DNA of 64,000 nucleotides from Salipiger bermudensis. GTDB taxonomy: Bacteria > Pseudomonadota > Alphaproteobacteria > Rhodobacterales > Rhodobacteraceae. The stretch is from positions 124,001 to 188,000 of the forward strand of contig NZ_JAIUZY010000001.1 of NCBI RefSeq assembly GCF_020171625.1, written 5' to 3'. The position numbers and the translations under genes were made by a program. Shown here piece by piece: positions 50,112 through 56,709 of the stretch. Each line of letters opens with the position of its first letter. The stretch's first letter is position 1. Below the pieces are notes generated by a model that was not told the DNA's origin, did no database searches, and saw nothing but the letters and a program-made list of their open reading frames with translations.

Positions 50112-50274
50112 GCGCGGAATCAAGGCCGAAGGCCGCCGCGCATCGTTCATGCTGAAAGCATGCCTTCGGCATGACCCGCCCCCCGGGCCGGCGATTTGGT
50201 TGAGGTCGGCGCTTAGCTTCGAGGTCCTTCGGACGTGGCAGATATAAATCGCGGGATTCCACGACAGGATCGCC
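50112..50274 (-). repeat. dispersed intergenic repeat, family 2, copy 2 (inverse)
   Basis: Inverse, diverged copy of 14287-14426, sharing GGCGATCC, CCGAAGGACCTCGAAGCT and TTGATTCCGCGC in the same order. It also contains extra small palindromes (CATGCCGAAGGCATG and CATGCTTTCAGCATG) absent from copy 1. A short related piece (CGGCGATGCGCGGCGG) recurs near 50417. The 469-bp gap 50057-50525 contains this, the grxD terminator and no gene. Confidence 0.7.
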
Positions 50275-50471
50275 ACCCCGCGGACCGGCGAAGCGCAGCG
50301 GCGTCTAAGTTCGGATGATCTTGCGATTTGGCAGGGCCTTTTGCGCGGCCTAGAGCTCCTTCGGAACTGTCGGGCCCTCTTCACGGGCTACACATGCGGC
50401 GCGCCACTCGGCGGCCCGGCGATGCGCGGCGGCGTCGATGGCCAAAACGCCGTAAGAGACCGCCCACCAAA

Positions 50472-50500
50472 AGAAAAAGGCGGGCCCGAGAGCCCGCCTT
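50472..50500 (-). terminator. intrinsic terminator of grxD
   Basis: On the minus strand a 9-bp perfect stem (50477-50485 with 50492-50500) and 6-nt loop is followed by a T-rich tract. Confidence 0.85.
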
Positions 50501-50525
50501 TCCAAGTCTTACCAAGTAGATCGGA

Positions 50526-50888
50526 TCACGCGTTGGCTTCGCGGATCTTCTCGGCGGCATCCTTGTTGTACTCGACACCGTTCTGCTCGAAGAGCTGGTC
50601 CAGCTCGCCCGAGAGGGTCATCTCGGTGATGATGTCGCAGCCGCCCACGAACTCGCCCTTGACGTAGAGCTGCGGGATGGTGGGCCAGTCGGAATAGTCC
50701 TTGATGCCCTGGCGGATCGCGTCGTCGGCCAGAACGTTCACGTCGTGAAAGTCTACGCCCATGTAATTCAGCACCCCGGCCACGCGGCTCGAGAAGCCGC
50801 ATTGCGGCATGGTCTTGGTGCCTTTCATGAACAGCACCACGGTGTTGGACTTCACCGTCTCGTCGATCGTCGTCTTCGCGTCGGTCAT
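50526..50888 (-). CDS. grxD: monothiol glutaredoxin (Grx4/GrxD)
   Basis: A 120-residue monothiol glutaredoxin with CGFS at residues 30-33. It binds a bridging [2Fe-2S] cluster with glutathione, and family members pair with BolA proteins in Fe-S trafficking. WPTIPQLYVKGEFVGGCDI is the glutathione-binding region. The bolA gene is 131 bp upstream on the same strand, supporting a Grx-BolA pair. Confidence 0.95.
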   Translation of the reverse strand: MTDAKTTIDETVKSNTVVLFMKGTKTMPQCGFSSRVAGVLNYMGVDFHDVNVLADDAIRQGIKDYSDWPTIPQLYVKGEFVGGCDIITEMTLSGELDQLFEQNGVEYNKDAAEKIREANA

Positions 50889-51019
50889 ATCTCTCTCCTG
50901 TCTGCGCGGTGCAGTGGCACCGGCTGGCCCCGCGCGCGGCAAGGCCGGTATCTCTCAGACCCCGGACCGGATCGTCGCGACGCGAGGCCGCAGACCCGGG
51001 CACGGGCGTCGGTGCGTGG

Positions 51020-51262
51020 TCAGTCCGGCGCCTTGGTGGTCAGCGCCAGCGCGTGCAACTCGCCATGCGCCCCGTCCATCTTGCCCTTCAAGGCGGCATA
51101 GACGGCGCGCTGCTGCTGGACGCGGTTCTTGCCGCGAAAGCTCTCGTCGATCACCTCGGCGGCGTAGTGGTTTCCGTCACCGGCGAGGTCGGTGATGGTG
51201 ATCTTGGCATCGGGAAACTCGGCTCGGATGAGCTGTTCGATTTCCGTCGCTTCAATGGCCAT
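51020..51262 (-). CDS. bolA: BolA-family protein
   Basis: An 80-residue BolA protein with GDGNHYAAEVID (the conserved His region) and the RVQQQRAVYAALKGKMDGAH helix. BolA proteins share a [2Fe-2S] cluster with monothiol glutaredoxins. ATG 51262 gives the natural short N-terminus. It precedes grxD on the same strand. Confidence 0.93.
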   Translation of the reverse strand: MAIEATEIEQLIRAEFPDAKITITDLAGDGNHYAAEVIDESFRGKNRVQQQRAVYAALKGKMDGAHGELHALALTTKAPD

Positions 51263-51353
51263 TGGGGCGTGTCTCCGCTGTCGTCCGTTCCCACAAGATG
51301 TAAGCCCCGTGCGGGTCGGGTGCAAGCAGCCGCTCGCCCGGGTGCGGGCAGGA

Positions 51354-52136
51354 TCAGGCGGCGAGGTCGATCCAGACCGGCACGTGATCCGACGGCTTGT
51401 CGCGGCCGCGGATGTCGCGGTCGATCTGGACGTCGGTCATCAGGTCGGCGGCCTGCGGGGTCAGCAGCAGGTGGTCGATGCGGATGCCGTTGTTCCGCTG
51501 CCACGCGCCGGCCTGGTAGTCCCAGAAGGAATAGTGGCCGGGGCCCTGGGTGCGGGCGCGGAAGGCCTCGGTGAAGCCGAGGTTGAGGATGCGGCGGAAC
51601 GCGGCGCGGGTCTCGGGCAGATAAAGCGCGTCCTCGGTCCAGGCCTCGGGCTTGGCGGCGTCCTCGGCCTGCGGGATGACATTGTAGTCGCCCGCCATCA
51701 CCGCCGGCATCTCGCTGGCCAGCAGGTCGCGGGCGCGGGCCTCGAGCCGGCTCATCCATGAAAGCTTGTAGTCGTATTTCGGCCCCGGGACCGGGTTGCC
51801 GTTGGGCAGGTAGAGTCCGCAGAGCCGCACCGCGTGGCTCTCGCCGACGACCGTGGCCTCGATCCAGCGCGCCTGCTCGTCCTCGTCATCGCCGGGCAGG
51901 CCGCGGGTGACATCCTCGAGCGGCAGCTTCGACAGGATGGCGACGCCGTTGAAGCTCTTCTGGCCGTGGGTCTCGACCTGCCAGCCGCGCTCTTCGAAGT
52001 GCTCGCGCGGGAAGGCCTCGTCGACCGACTTGATCTCCTGCAGGAGCGCGACGTCGGGCTGCGCCTCGTCGAGCCAGTCGGTGAGGGCGCCGATCCGCGC
52101 CTTGATGCCGTTGATGTTGAAGGTGGCGATCTTCAT
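51354..52136 (-). CDS. xth: exodeoxyribonuclease III
   Basis: AP endonuclease and 3' exonuclease in base-excision repair, 260 residues. The fold of the exonuclease-endonuclease-phosphatase family is complete: MKIATFNINGIKAR, LQEIKS (metal-binding Glu), MAGDYNVIP, and RIDHLLLT with SDHVPVWIDL at the C-terminus. It is divergent from the repeat-peptide gene with 318 bp between starts. Confidence 0.94.
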   Translation of the reverse strand: MKIATFNINGIKARIGALTDWLDEAQPDVALLQEIKSVDEAFPREHFEERGWQVETHGQKSFNGVAILSKLPLEDVTRGLPGDDEDEQARWIEATVVGESHAVRLCGLYLPNGNPVPGPKYDYKLSWMSRLEARARDLLASEMPAVMAGDYNVIPQAEDAAKPEAWTEDALYLPETRAAFRRILNLGFTEAFRARTQGPGHYSFWDYQAGAWQRNNGIRIDHLLLTPQAADLMTDVQIDRDIRGRDKPSDHVPVWIDLAA

Positions 52137-52263
52137 TTGGCCCTCCGGAATTTGAGCAAGCTATCGCCGAAGCGGCGCTCGGGAGCAAGGCCAAGGCGAT
52201 TTTCGCGCTACGATTCGCGGCCGATTCACCGGCAGAAACCGGGTTTCAACAAGGCGCAAAAAT

Positions 52264-52272
52264 TTATCCACA
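52264..52272 (+). promoter_or_regulatory. DnaA box, perfect 9-mer
   Basis: TTATCCACA, the strong DnaA-binding consensus, in an AT-rich stretch (about 52,240-52,400) that contrasts with the GC-rich genome. The inverse copy is at 52339-52347. The 318-bp gap between xth and the repeat gene holds these two boxes and no gene. Confidence 0.55.
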
Positions 52273-52338
52273 GAAATTATTGTTCTGTGAGCAACCTTGA
52301 ATTGTGTTTTTTTTGTGTCTTTTAGGTTTTGGTCTTCA

Positions 52339-52347
52339 TGTGGATAA
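52339..52347 (-). promoter_or_regulatory. DnaA box, perfect 9-mer, inverse orientation
   Basis: TGTGGATAA, the complement of TTATCCACA, 75 bp from the first box. A possible TATATT -10 element is at 52378-52383, just downstream. DnaA control of the downstream gene is possible; an origin is less likely because no origin-linked genes are near. Confidence 0.55.
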
Positions 52348-52454
52348 CTCTTGTATAACTCAACCTTAGCAAGAAACTATATTGCCAGAAACATGCATTG
52401 GAGGAAACCCTGAGCGTGCCAAAACGCAAACGCTACACCAGGAAGGGTTACCCA

Positions 52455-53222
52455 ATGTCTGCACAACTCAAGCATGAAATCATTGAAGAATTCGCCAACG
52501 ACTTCGGCGGCGACATGTTCGGTGGGGAAGGTGCCTCAATGTTCACCTCCTGCGCCGCTCCCGAGAGCTTTGGCAGCGCGCTGACCGGCGAAGCTGTGGA
52601 TATGTTCACCTCCTGCGCAGCCCCGGTGAGCGGCTCTGCAGCCACCGGTGAGGCGACCGGCCTCTACACCTCCTGCGCCGCACCGCTGACCGGCTCGGCC
52701 GCGACCGGCGAGGCCACCGGCCTCTACACCTCCTGCGCCGAGCCCAAGGCCTCCGAGGCGCTGACCGGCGACGCGGTGGAGATGTTCACCTCCTGTGCCG
52801 CGCCGACCACCGGCTCGACCGCAACCGGCGACGTCGTGGGCCTGTTCACCTCGTGTGCCACCCCGACCATCGGTTCGACCGCAACCGGCGAGGCCACCGG
52901 CCTGTTCACCTCGTGCGCCGAGCCGAAAGCGTCCGAGACCCTGACCGGCGACGCCGTCGAGATGGTCACCTCCTGCGCCGCGCCGACCACCAGCTCGACC
53001 GATGCCGGCGATGCGGTCGAGATGTTCACCTCGTGTGCGACCCCGACCACCAGCTCGGTGGATGCAGGCGACGTGACCGGCCTGTTCACCTCCTGCGCCG
53101 AGCCGAAGGCCACCGCGGCCCTGACCGGCGACGCGGTCGAGATGGTGACCTCCTGCGCGGCACCCCGCGACAGCCGTGCCGTCAACGGTGACGTGACCGG
53201 CTCCTTCACCTCCTGCGCATAA
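52455..53222 (+). CDS. TSCA-repeat protein, putative multi-core peptide precursor
   Basis: A 255-residue protein I do not recognise. A leader of 28 residues (MSAQLKHEIIEEFANDFGG, then DMFGGEGAS) is followed by twelve (M/L/S)(F/Y/V)TSCA motifs, eleven followed by a residue and Pro. The period is 20 residues (21 in the first unit). Linkers end in acidic TGDAVE or TGEATG. The protein stops exactly after the twelfth TSCA. Each motif has the only cysteine of its unit; there are no others in the protein. There is no signal peptide. ATG 52455 has AGGAAGG 8 nt upstream; GTG 52416 in frame would add 13 basic residues. It precedes an unknown protein and an EamA transporter. A modified-peptide precursor is an inference; a metal-binding or structural repeat protein is possible. 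Confidence 0.75.
   Translation: MSAQLKHEIIEEFANDFGGDMFGGEGASMFTSCAAPESFGSALTGEAVDMFTSCAAPVSGSAATGEATGLYTSCAAPLTGSAATGEATGLYTSCAEPKASEALTGDAVEMFTSCAAPTTGSTATGDVVGLFTSCATPTIGSTATGEATGLFTSCAEPKASETLTGDAVEMVTSCAAPTTSSTDAGDAVEMFTSCATPTTSSVDAGDVTGLFTSCAEPKATAALTGDAVEMVTSCAAPRDSRAVNGDVTGSFTSCA
52539..53219 (+). repeat. in-frame 60-bp minisatellite with 180-bp higher order
   Basis: Units start at 52539 (63 bp), then every 60 bp from 52602 to 53142, with a final 18-bp partial unit at 53202. Units 4-6 and 7-9 resemble each other as triplets, and units 10-12 continue the pattern, each triplet opening with TSCAEPKA and LTGDAVE. This implies past 180-bp duplications. Codon-level changes are mostly outside the TSCA motif. 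Confidence 0.85.
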
Positions 53223-53241
53223 GCCAGGGCAGCTATCGCTG

Positions 53242-53271
53242 CGGGCGTCTTATGGGGATGAGACGCCCGCG
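53242..53271 (+). promoter_or_regulatory. intercistronic hairpin after the TSCA-repeat gene
   Basis: A perfect 10-bp stem (GCGGGCGTCT with AGACGCCCGC) and 10-nt loop, 20 bp after the stop. No T tract follows. It likely stabilises the upstream mRNA or causes partial termination, giving excess repeat protein over the downstream proteins. Confidence 0.6.
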
Positions 53272-53307
53272 TGCGGCCGGAAACAGAACGACACAGGGAA
53301 CTCCGTC

Positions 53308-54366
53308 ATGACCAACGTTATCGCACTTCGCCCGAAGGCCCCCGTCGCATCGCAGGATGCCGGCGTCGCAGCGCTCGTGAAGAGCTTTGCCACCAGCCGG
53401 CGGCGAGAGGATGACGTGTTCTGGCTGAAGGAGAACGCCGAGCTTCTGAACATTCTGGAATGCACCGGGACCTACGTGCCCCGGGCCGCGCTCGCGCCGC
53501 TGCGCGGGTTCTACCATTCGGTGGAAGAGCGCATGGCCTTCTTCCCGCAATACTACCGCTTCCTGCTGTCGCTCACCCTCGATCTCGAGGATCTGGGCAT
53601 GGAGGGCGACACCGGGGCCAAGCTGACCGAGCGCGCCGCGCGCCAAGGCTTTGCCGATGCCGAACTGTCGGACCTGCAGCGCATGGAAGCCCGCCGCCTT
53701 CTGGCCCGCCGGGGGCAGGTGAGCGCCGACGACGAGGGGCTGGCCGACCGGCTCCGCGCCTTCTGCGCGCGCTCGCAGACCTTCGCGCTGCCCAACAAGA
53801 AGGCCGCCTACGAGCTGACCCATATCGTCTTCTATCTCAGCGAATATGGCCGTCGCGACCCCGGGCTCGAGGAGGAGGCGATCAACAGCCTCTACTTCGC
53901 CGGAAACCTCGCCTATCTTGACCAGAACTCCGACCTGCTGGCCGAGATCTGCATCGCGCTGCGCTATGCCGGCGAGGTGCCGCCGCCGCTCTGGACGATC
54001 TGGCTCGATCGCGAGACCCACCTCTTCACCGTCGAAAGCGGCGAGACGCTCTCGGTGGCCGACGATTACCACGACTTCCTAGTGTGCAACTGGCACGCCG
54101 CGGTGATTGGCGGCAAACCGTTCCACAAGCCGCTCGACGGCGGGCGGATGCGCTTTGAGCGGGCACAGCGCGTCGCGCCGCTGCGCGAGCTGTCCGAGGC
54201 GCTCTTTGCCGAAGGCTCTGCCCGCAGCACCGACTGGGCCGGAATGCGCGCGCGGATGGGGGCGCGGCTGTCGCCGCAGACCCTCGACGTGGTCGACCAG
54301 CTTGCCGATCATTCGCCGCGCTTCGACGCCTTCTTCGAGGGCTTCGCCCGGGCAGGCAACGCATGA
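53308..54366 (+). CDS. unrecognised 352-residue protein, partner of the TSCA-repeat protein
   Basis: No family is confidently recognised; uncharacterised DUF families with similar neighbours exist in Rhodobacteraceae to my unverified memory. The protein is soluble and mostly helical, with no signal peptide or membrane segment. Notable segments are VFWLKENAELLNILECTGTY (38-57), YELTHIVFYLSEYG (168-181) and DYHDFLVCNWHAAV (253-266). His172, His255, Cys260 and His263 are candidate functional residues. Its stop overlaps the transporter start (ATGA), so it is coupled to export. A maturation or carrier role for the repeat protein is inferred. Confidence 0.7.
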   Translation: MTNVIALRPKAPVASQDAGVAALVKSFATSRRREDDVFWLKENAELLNILECTGTYVPRAALAPLRGFYHSVEERMAFFPQYYRFLLSLTLDLEDLGMEGDTGAKLTERAARQGFADAELSDLQRMEARRLLARRGQVSADDEGLADRLRAFCARSQTFALPNKKAAYELTHIVFYLSEYGRRDPGLEEEAINSLYFAGNLAYLDQNSDLLAEICIALRYAGEVPPPLWTIWLDRETHLFTVESGETLSVADDYHDFLVCNWHAAVIGGKPFHKPLDGGRMRFERAQRVAPLRELSEALFAEGSARSTDWAGMRARMGARLSPQTLDVVDQLADHSPRFDAFFEGFARAGNA

Positions 54367-55247
54367 ACGGGACACGCACAGCCATCGTGGGCGCCGCCCT
54401 TGTCGCGCTCTATACCGGGGCCATCGCCGCGGCGGACGGCATCACCAAGCTCATCGCCGGCGGCTATGCCGCGCCGCAGCTCTTCGCGCTGTCGGCGGGG
54501 CTCGTGCTGCTGATGTCCCTCGGCGCCGCGCGCAAGAACGGCGAGACGCTGCGCACCAGCTGCCGCGGCGCGATGGCGCTGCGGGCGCTGCTCACCGTGG
54601 TCTCGGCGCTGAGCTTCTTTCAGGCCTTCCGCCTGCTGCCCTTCGCCGATGTCTTCCTGTTCATCGCGCTGGTGCCGCTGATTGCTGCCTTGATGTCGGG
54701 CCCGGCGCTCGGCGAGCCGGTGCGCCCGGCGGTCTGGATGGCGCTGCTGCTCGGGGCGGGCGGCCTGCTCTTCGTGATGCCGGCGGGCGAATTCGCGCTC
54801 GATCCGGGCCATCTCTGGGCGCTCTTCGCGGCCTTCACCGGCACCGGCTCGATGATCGCCGCGCGCTACATCGCCCGCATCGAGCGCGTGCCGGCGGCGC
54901 AGGTGTTCTGGCCCAACCTCGCGCTGATGCTGAGCATGGCCGTGGCGCTGCCCTTCGTCTGGCAACCGATGCCGCTGTCGGATCTCGGTTGGGTCGTGAC
55001 CTACGCGGTGTTTCTCTTCGCGGCGCGCTGGCTCTCGGTCGAGGCGCTGCGCCTGCTGCCCGCCTACGTGGCGACCCCGCTGATGAACCTGCAATTCGTC
55101 TGGATGGTGGTGATCGGCTGGTTCGGCTTCGGCGAGATCCCCGCGGTGGGCACCGTTCTGGGCGTCACGCTGGTGGTCGGCTCGGGCCTGTGGCTGCTCT
55201 TCGACGAGGCGGTCACGCAGGAGCGTCGCAGCTCGGCCAACGCCTGA
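54363..55247 (+). CDS. EamA-family (DMT superfamily) transporter
   Basis: A 294-residue permease with ten predicted membrane segments in two EamA halves of five. It resembles metabolite exporters of the RhaT/EamA type: LRALLTVVSALSFFQAFRLL with LPFADVFLFIALVPLI in half one, and VEALRLLPAYVATPLMNLQF in half two. It is translationally coupled to the 352-residue protein by a 4-bp overlap. EamA proteins usually move small molecules, not large peptides, so the cargo may be a small product or a cleaved fragment. Confidence 0.88.
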   Translation: MNGTRTAIVGAALVALYTGAIAAADGITKLIAGGYAAPQLFALSAGLVLLMSLGAARKNGETLRTSCRGAMALRALLTVVSALSFFQAFRLLPFADVFLFIALVPLIAALMSGPALGEPVRPAVWMALLLGAGGLLFVMPAGEFALDPGHLWALFAAFTGTGSMIAARYIARIERVPAAQVFWPNLALMLSMAVALPFVWQPMPLSDLGWVVTYAVFLFAARWLSVEALRLLPAYVATPLMNLQFVWMVVIGWFGFGEIPAVGTVLGVTLVVGSGLWLLFDEAVTQERRSSANA

Positions 55248-55265
55248 TCGATCCGGAAAGAAAAG

Positions 55266-55299
55266 ACCCGCCCCGCAGCGCCCGCCGCTGTGGGGCGGT
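55266..55299. terminator. bidirectional hairpin between convergent genes
   Basis: A 13-bp stem (55268-55280 with 55286-55298, one G-U pair) between the transporter and the DUF2237 gene. The minus strand is followed by TCTTTTCTTT, the plus strand by a weaker TCGCGTTT. Confidence 0.7.
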
Positions 55300-55330
55300 C
55301 GCGTTTCGGGGGCTTGGTCGGGCAGGGCGC

Positions 55331-55702
55331 TCAGGCGGCGTTGGCCTCCAGCACCTCGAGCGGCACGATCTCGAGCGCGCGCATGTGGGTCGCCTCGAGC
55401 GAGACCTTGGGCGCGCAGCCCTCGTCATGCGCCTGCAGGAACCGTGCGGCGCAGAGGCACCACGGGTCGCCGGGCTTGAGGCCGGGGAAGTGGAACTCGG
55501 GCCGGGGCGTCGACAGGTCGTTGCCGACGTAGGCGGAATAGGCGAGGAACTCGGCGGTCATCACCGCGCAGACCGTGTGGCTGCCGGCATCCTGCGCGCA
55601 GGTGTTGCAGTGGCCGTCGCGGAAAAAGCCGGTGACGGGCGCCATCGAGCAGGGCGAGAGCGGCCCGCCCAGAACGTTGATCGATCGGTCTTTCTGCATC
55701 AT
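55331..55702 (-). CDS. DUF2237 cysteine-rich protein
   Basis: A 123-residue protein of DUF2237. It begins NVLGGPLSPCS after a short start and has the conserved block GFFRDGHCNTCAQDAGSHTVCAVMT, followed by GDPWCLCAARFLQAHDEGCAP. It has seven cysteines in pairs typical of a metal site. The family is uncharacterised. ATG 55702 follows AAGGGAG. It is convergent with the repeat-peptide cassette. Confidence 0.8.
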   Translation of the reverse strand: MMQKDRSINVLGGPLSPCSMAPVTGFFRDGHCNTCAQDAGSHTVCAVMTAEFLAYSAYVGNDLSTPRPEFHFPGLKPGDPWCLCAARFLQAHDEGCAPKVSLEATHMRALEIVPLEVLEANAA

Positions 55703-55783
55703 CGCACGTCTCCCTTGCGGGCAGGGTGACAAAGCGGCGCCGGGCTGTCCAGCGTCGCGCGGTCACGGCGTCGTCAGGCTCCG

Positions 55784-56539
55784 TCAGCGGAACTTGTCGG
55801 CGAGCTTCTGCAAGGGGGACCGGTCGTCGCGCTCTGCCTCTGCCTCCGCCGGGCGGTCGGGGGGCGGTGCACCTGCATCTGCGGCGATGGCGCTCTTGCC
55901 CGGCGCGCCCTTTGCGGGGGCGGCATCGGGGGAGGCGGGCGCCTTGTCCTGCTTGCCGCCCGATGACCGCGGCGGGTTCACCCGCAGCGCCACGGCGTTC
56001 TGGAACTTTCCGGTCTCCCTGCGTGCCAGCTCGCCCGCGCCGTCGGAGATGCCGCGCAGCAGGTCATCGAGCCAGTCCTCGTCGGCCTTGTGGAAATCGT
56101 GCAGCACGTAGGCCGCGACCAGATCCTTGCGGCCGGGATGGCCGATGCCCAGCCGCACCCGGTGATAGGCCTCGCCGATATGGGCGTGGATCGAGCGCAG
56201 CCCGTTGTGGCCGGCATGGCCGCCGCCGGTCTTCACCCGGCACTTGCCGGGCGCGAGGTCGAGCTCGTCGTGGAAGACCGTCACGTCATCGGACTCGAGC
56301 TTGAAGAAGCGCATCGCCTCGCCAACCGCCTGACCGGAGAGGTTCATGAAGGTGCCGGGCTTGAGCAGCAGCACCTTGTCGCCGCCGAGCCGGCCCTCGC
56401 TCACCTCGCCCTGAAAGCGGGCGCGCCACGGACCGAAGCCGTGATCCTCTGCGATCCGGTCGAGCGCCATGAAGCCGATATTGTGCCGGTTTCTGGCGTA
56501 TTTGCCGCCGGGATTGCCCAGCCCCACGAAGATCTGCAC
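55784..56539 (-). CDS. pth: peptidyl-tRNA hydrolase
   Basis: Releases tRNA from peptidyl-tRNA, 251 residues. It has [18 protein letters not shown] (His19 and Asn9 catalytic), [10 protein letters not shown] and [13 protein letters not shown]-terminal tail of about 60 residues, rich in Ala, Pro and Lys, extends beyond the core. GTG 56539 is chosen because GGAGG lies 5 nt upstream; ATG 56551 lies before it. In many bacteria it is next to rplY, here 4 kb away. Confidence 0.93.
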   Translation of the reverse strand: MQIFVGLGNPGGKYARNRHNIGFMALDRIAEDHGFGPWRARFQGEVSEGRLGGDKVLLLKPGTFMNLSGQAVGEAMRFFKLESDDVTVFHDELDLAPGKCRVKTGGGHAGHNGLRSIHAHIGEAYHRVRLGIGHPGRKDLVAAYVLHDFHKADEDWLDDLLRGISDGAGELARRETGKFQNAVALRVNPPRSSGGKQDKAPASPDAAPAKGAPGKSAIAADAGAPPPDRPAEAEAERDDRSPLQKLADKFR

Positions 56540-56709
56540 GCGCACCTCCATCTGTTCCGCCTCTAGATAGGGCGGAGAGGGGGCGTTTCACAACCCGGAA
56601 GCCGGCCCGCCACGCCCTTGCGCTCATCGCCCGGGGCGCAGAATATGCGCCACCGCGTCGCGGCGAGCCAAGGGGCGTCGCGCGCGACCGACAGCAAGGA
56701 GTCCGGGAA

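Noticed and set aside
52264-52347. Replication origin
   Set aside because: Only two DnaA boxes were seen and no dnaA, hemE, parAB or similar origin-linked genes are nearby. Retained as a regulatory observation only.
52539-53219. CRISPR array
   Set aside because: The 60-bp repeats are in-frame coding units without unique spacers, and no cas genes are present.
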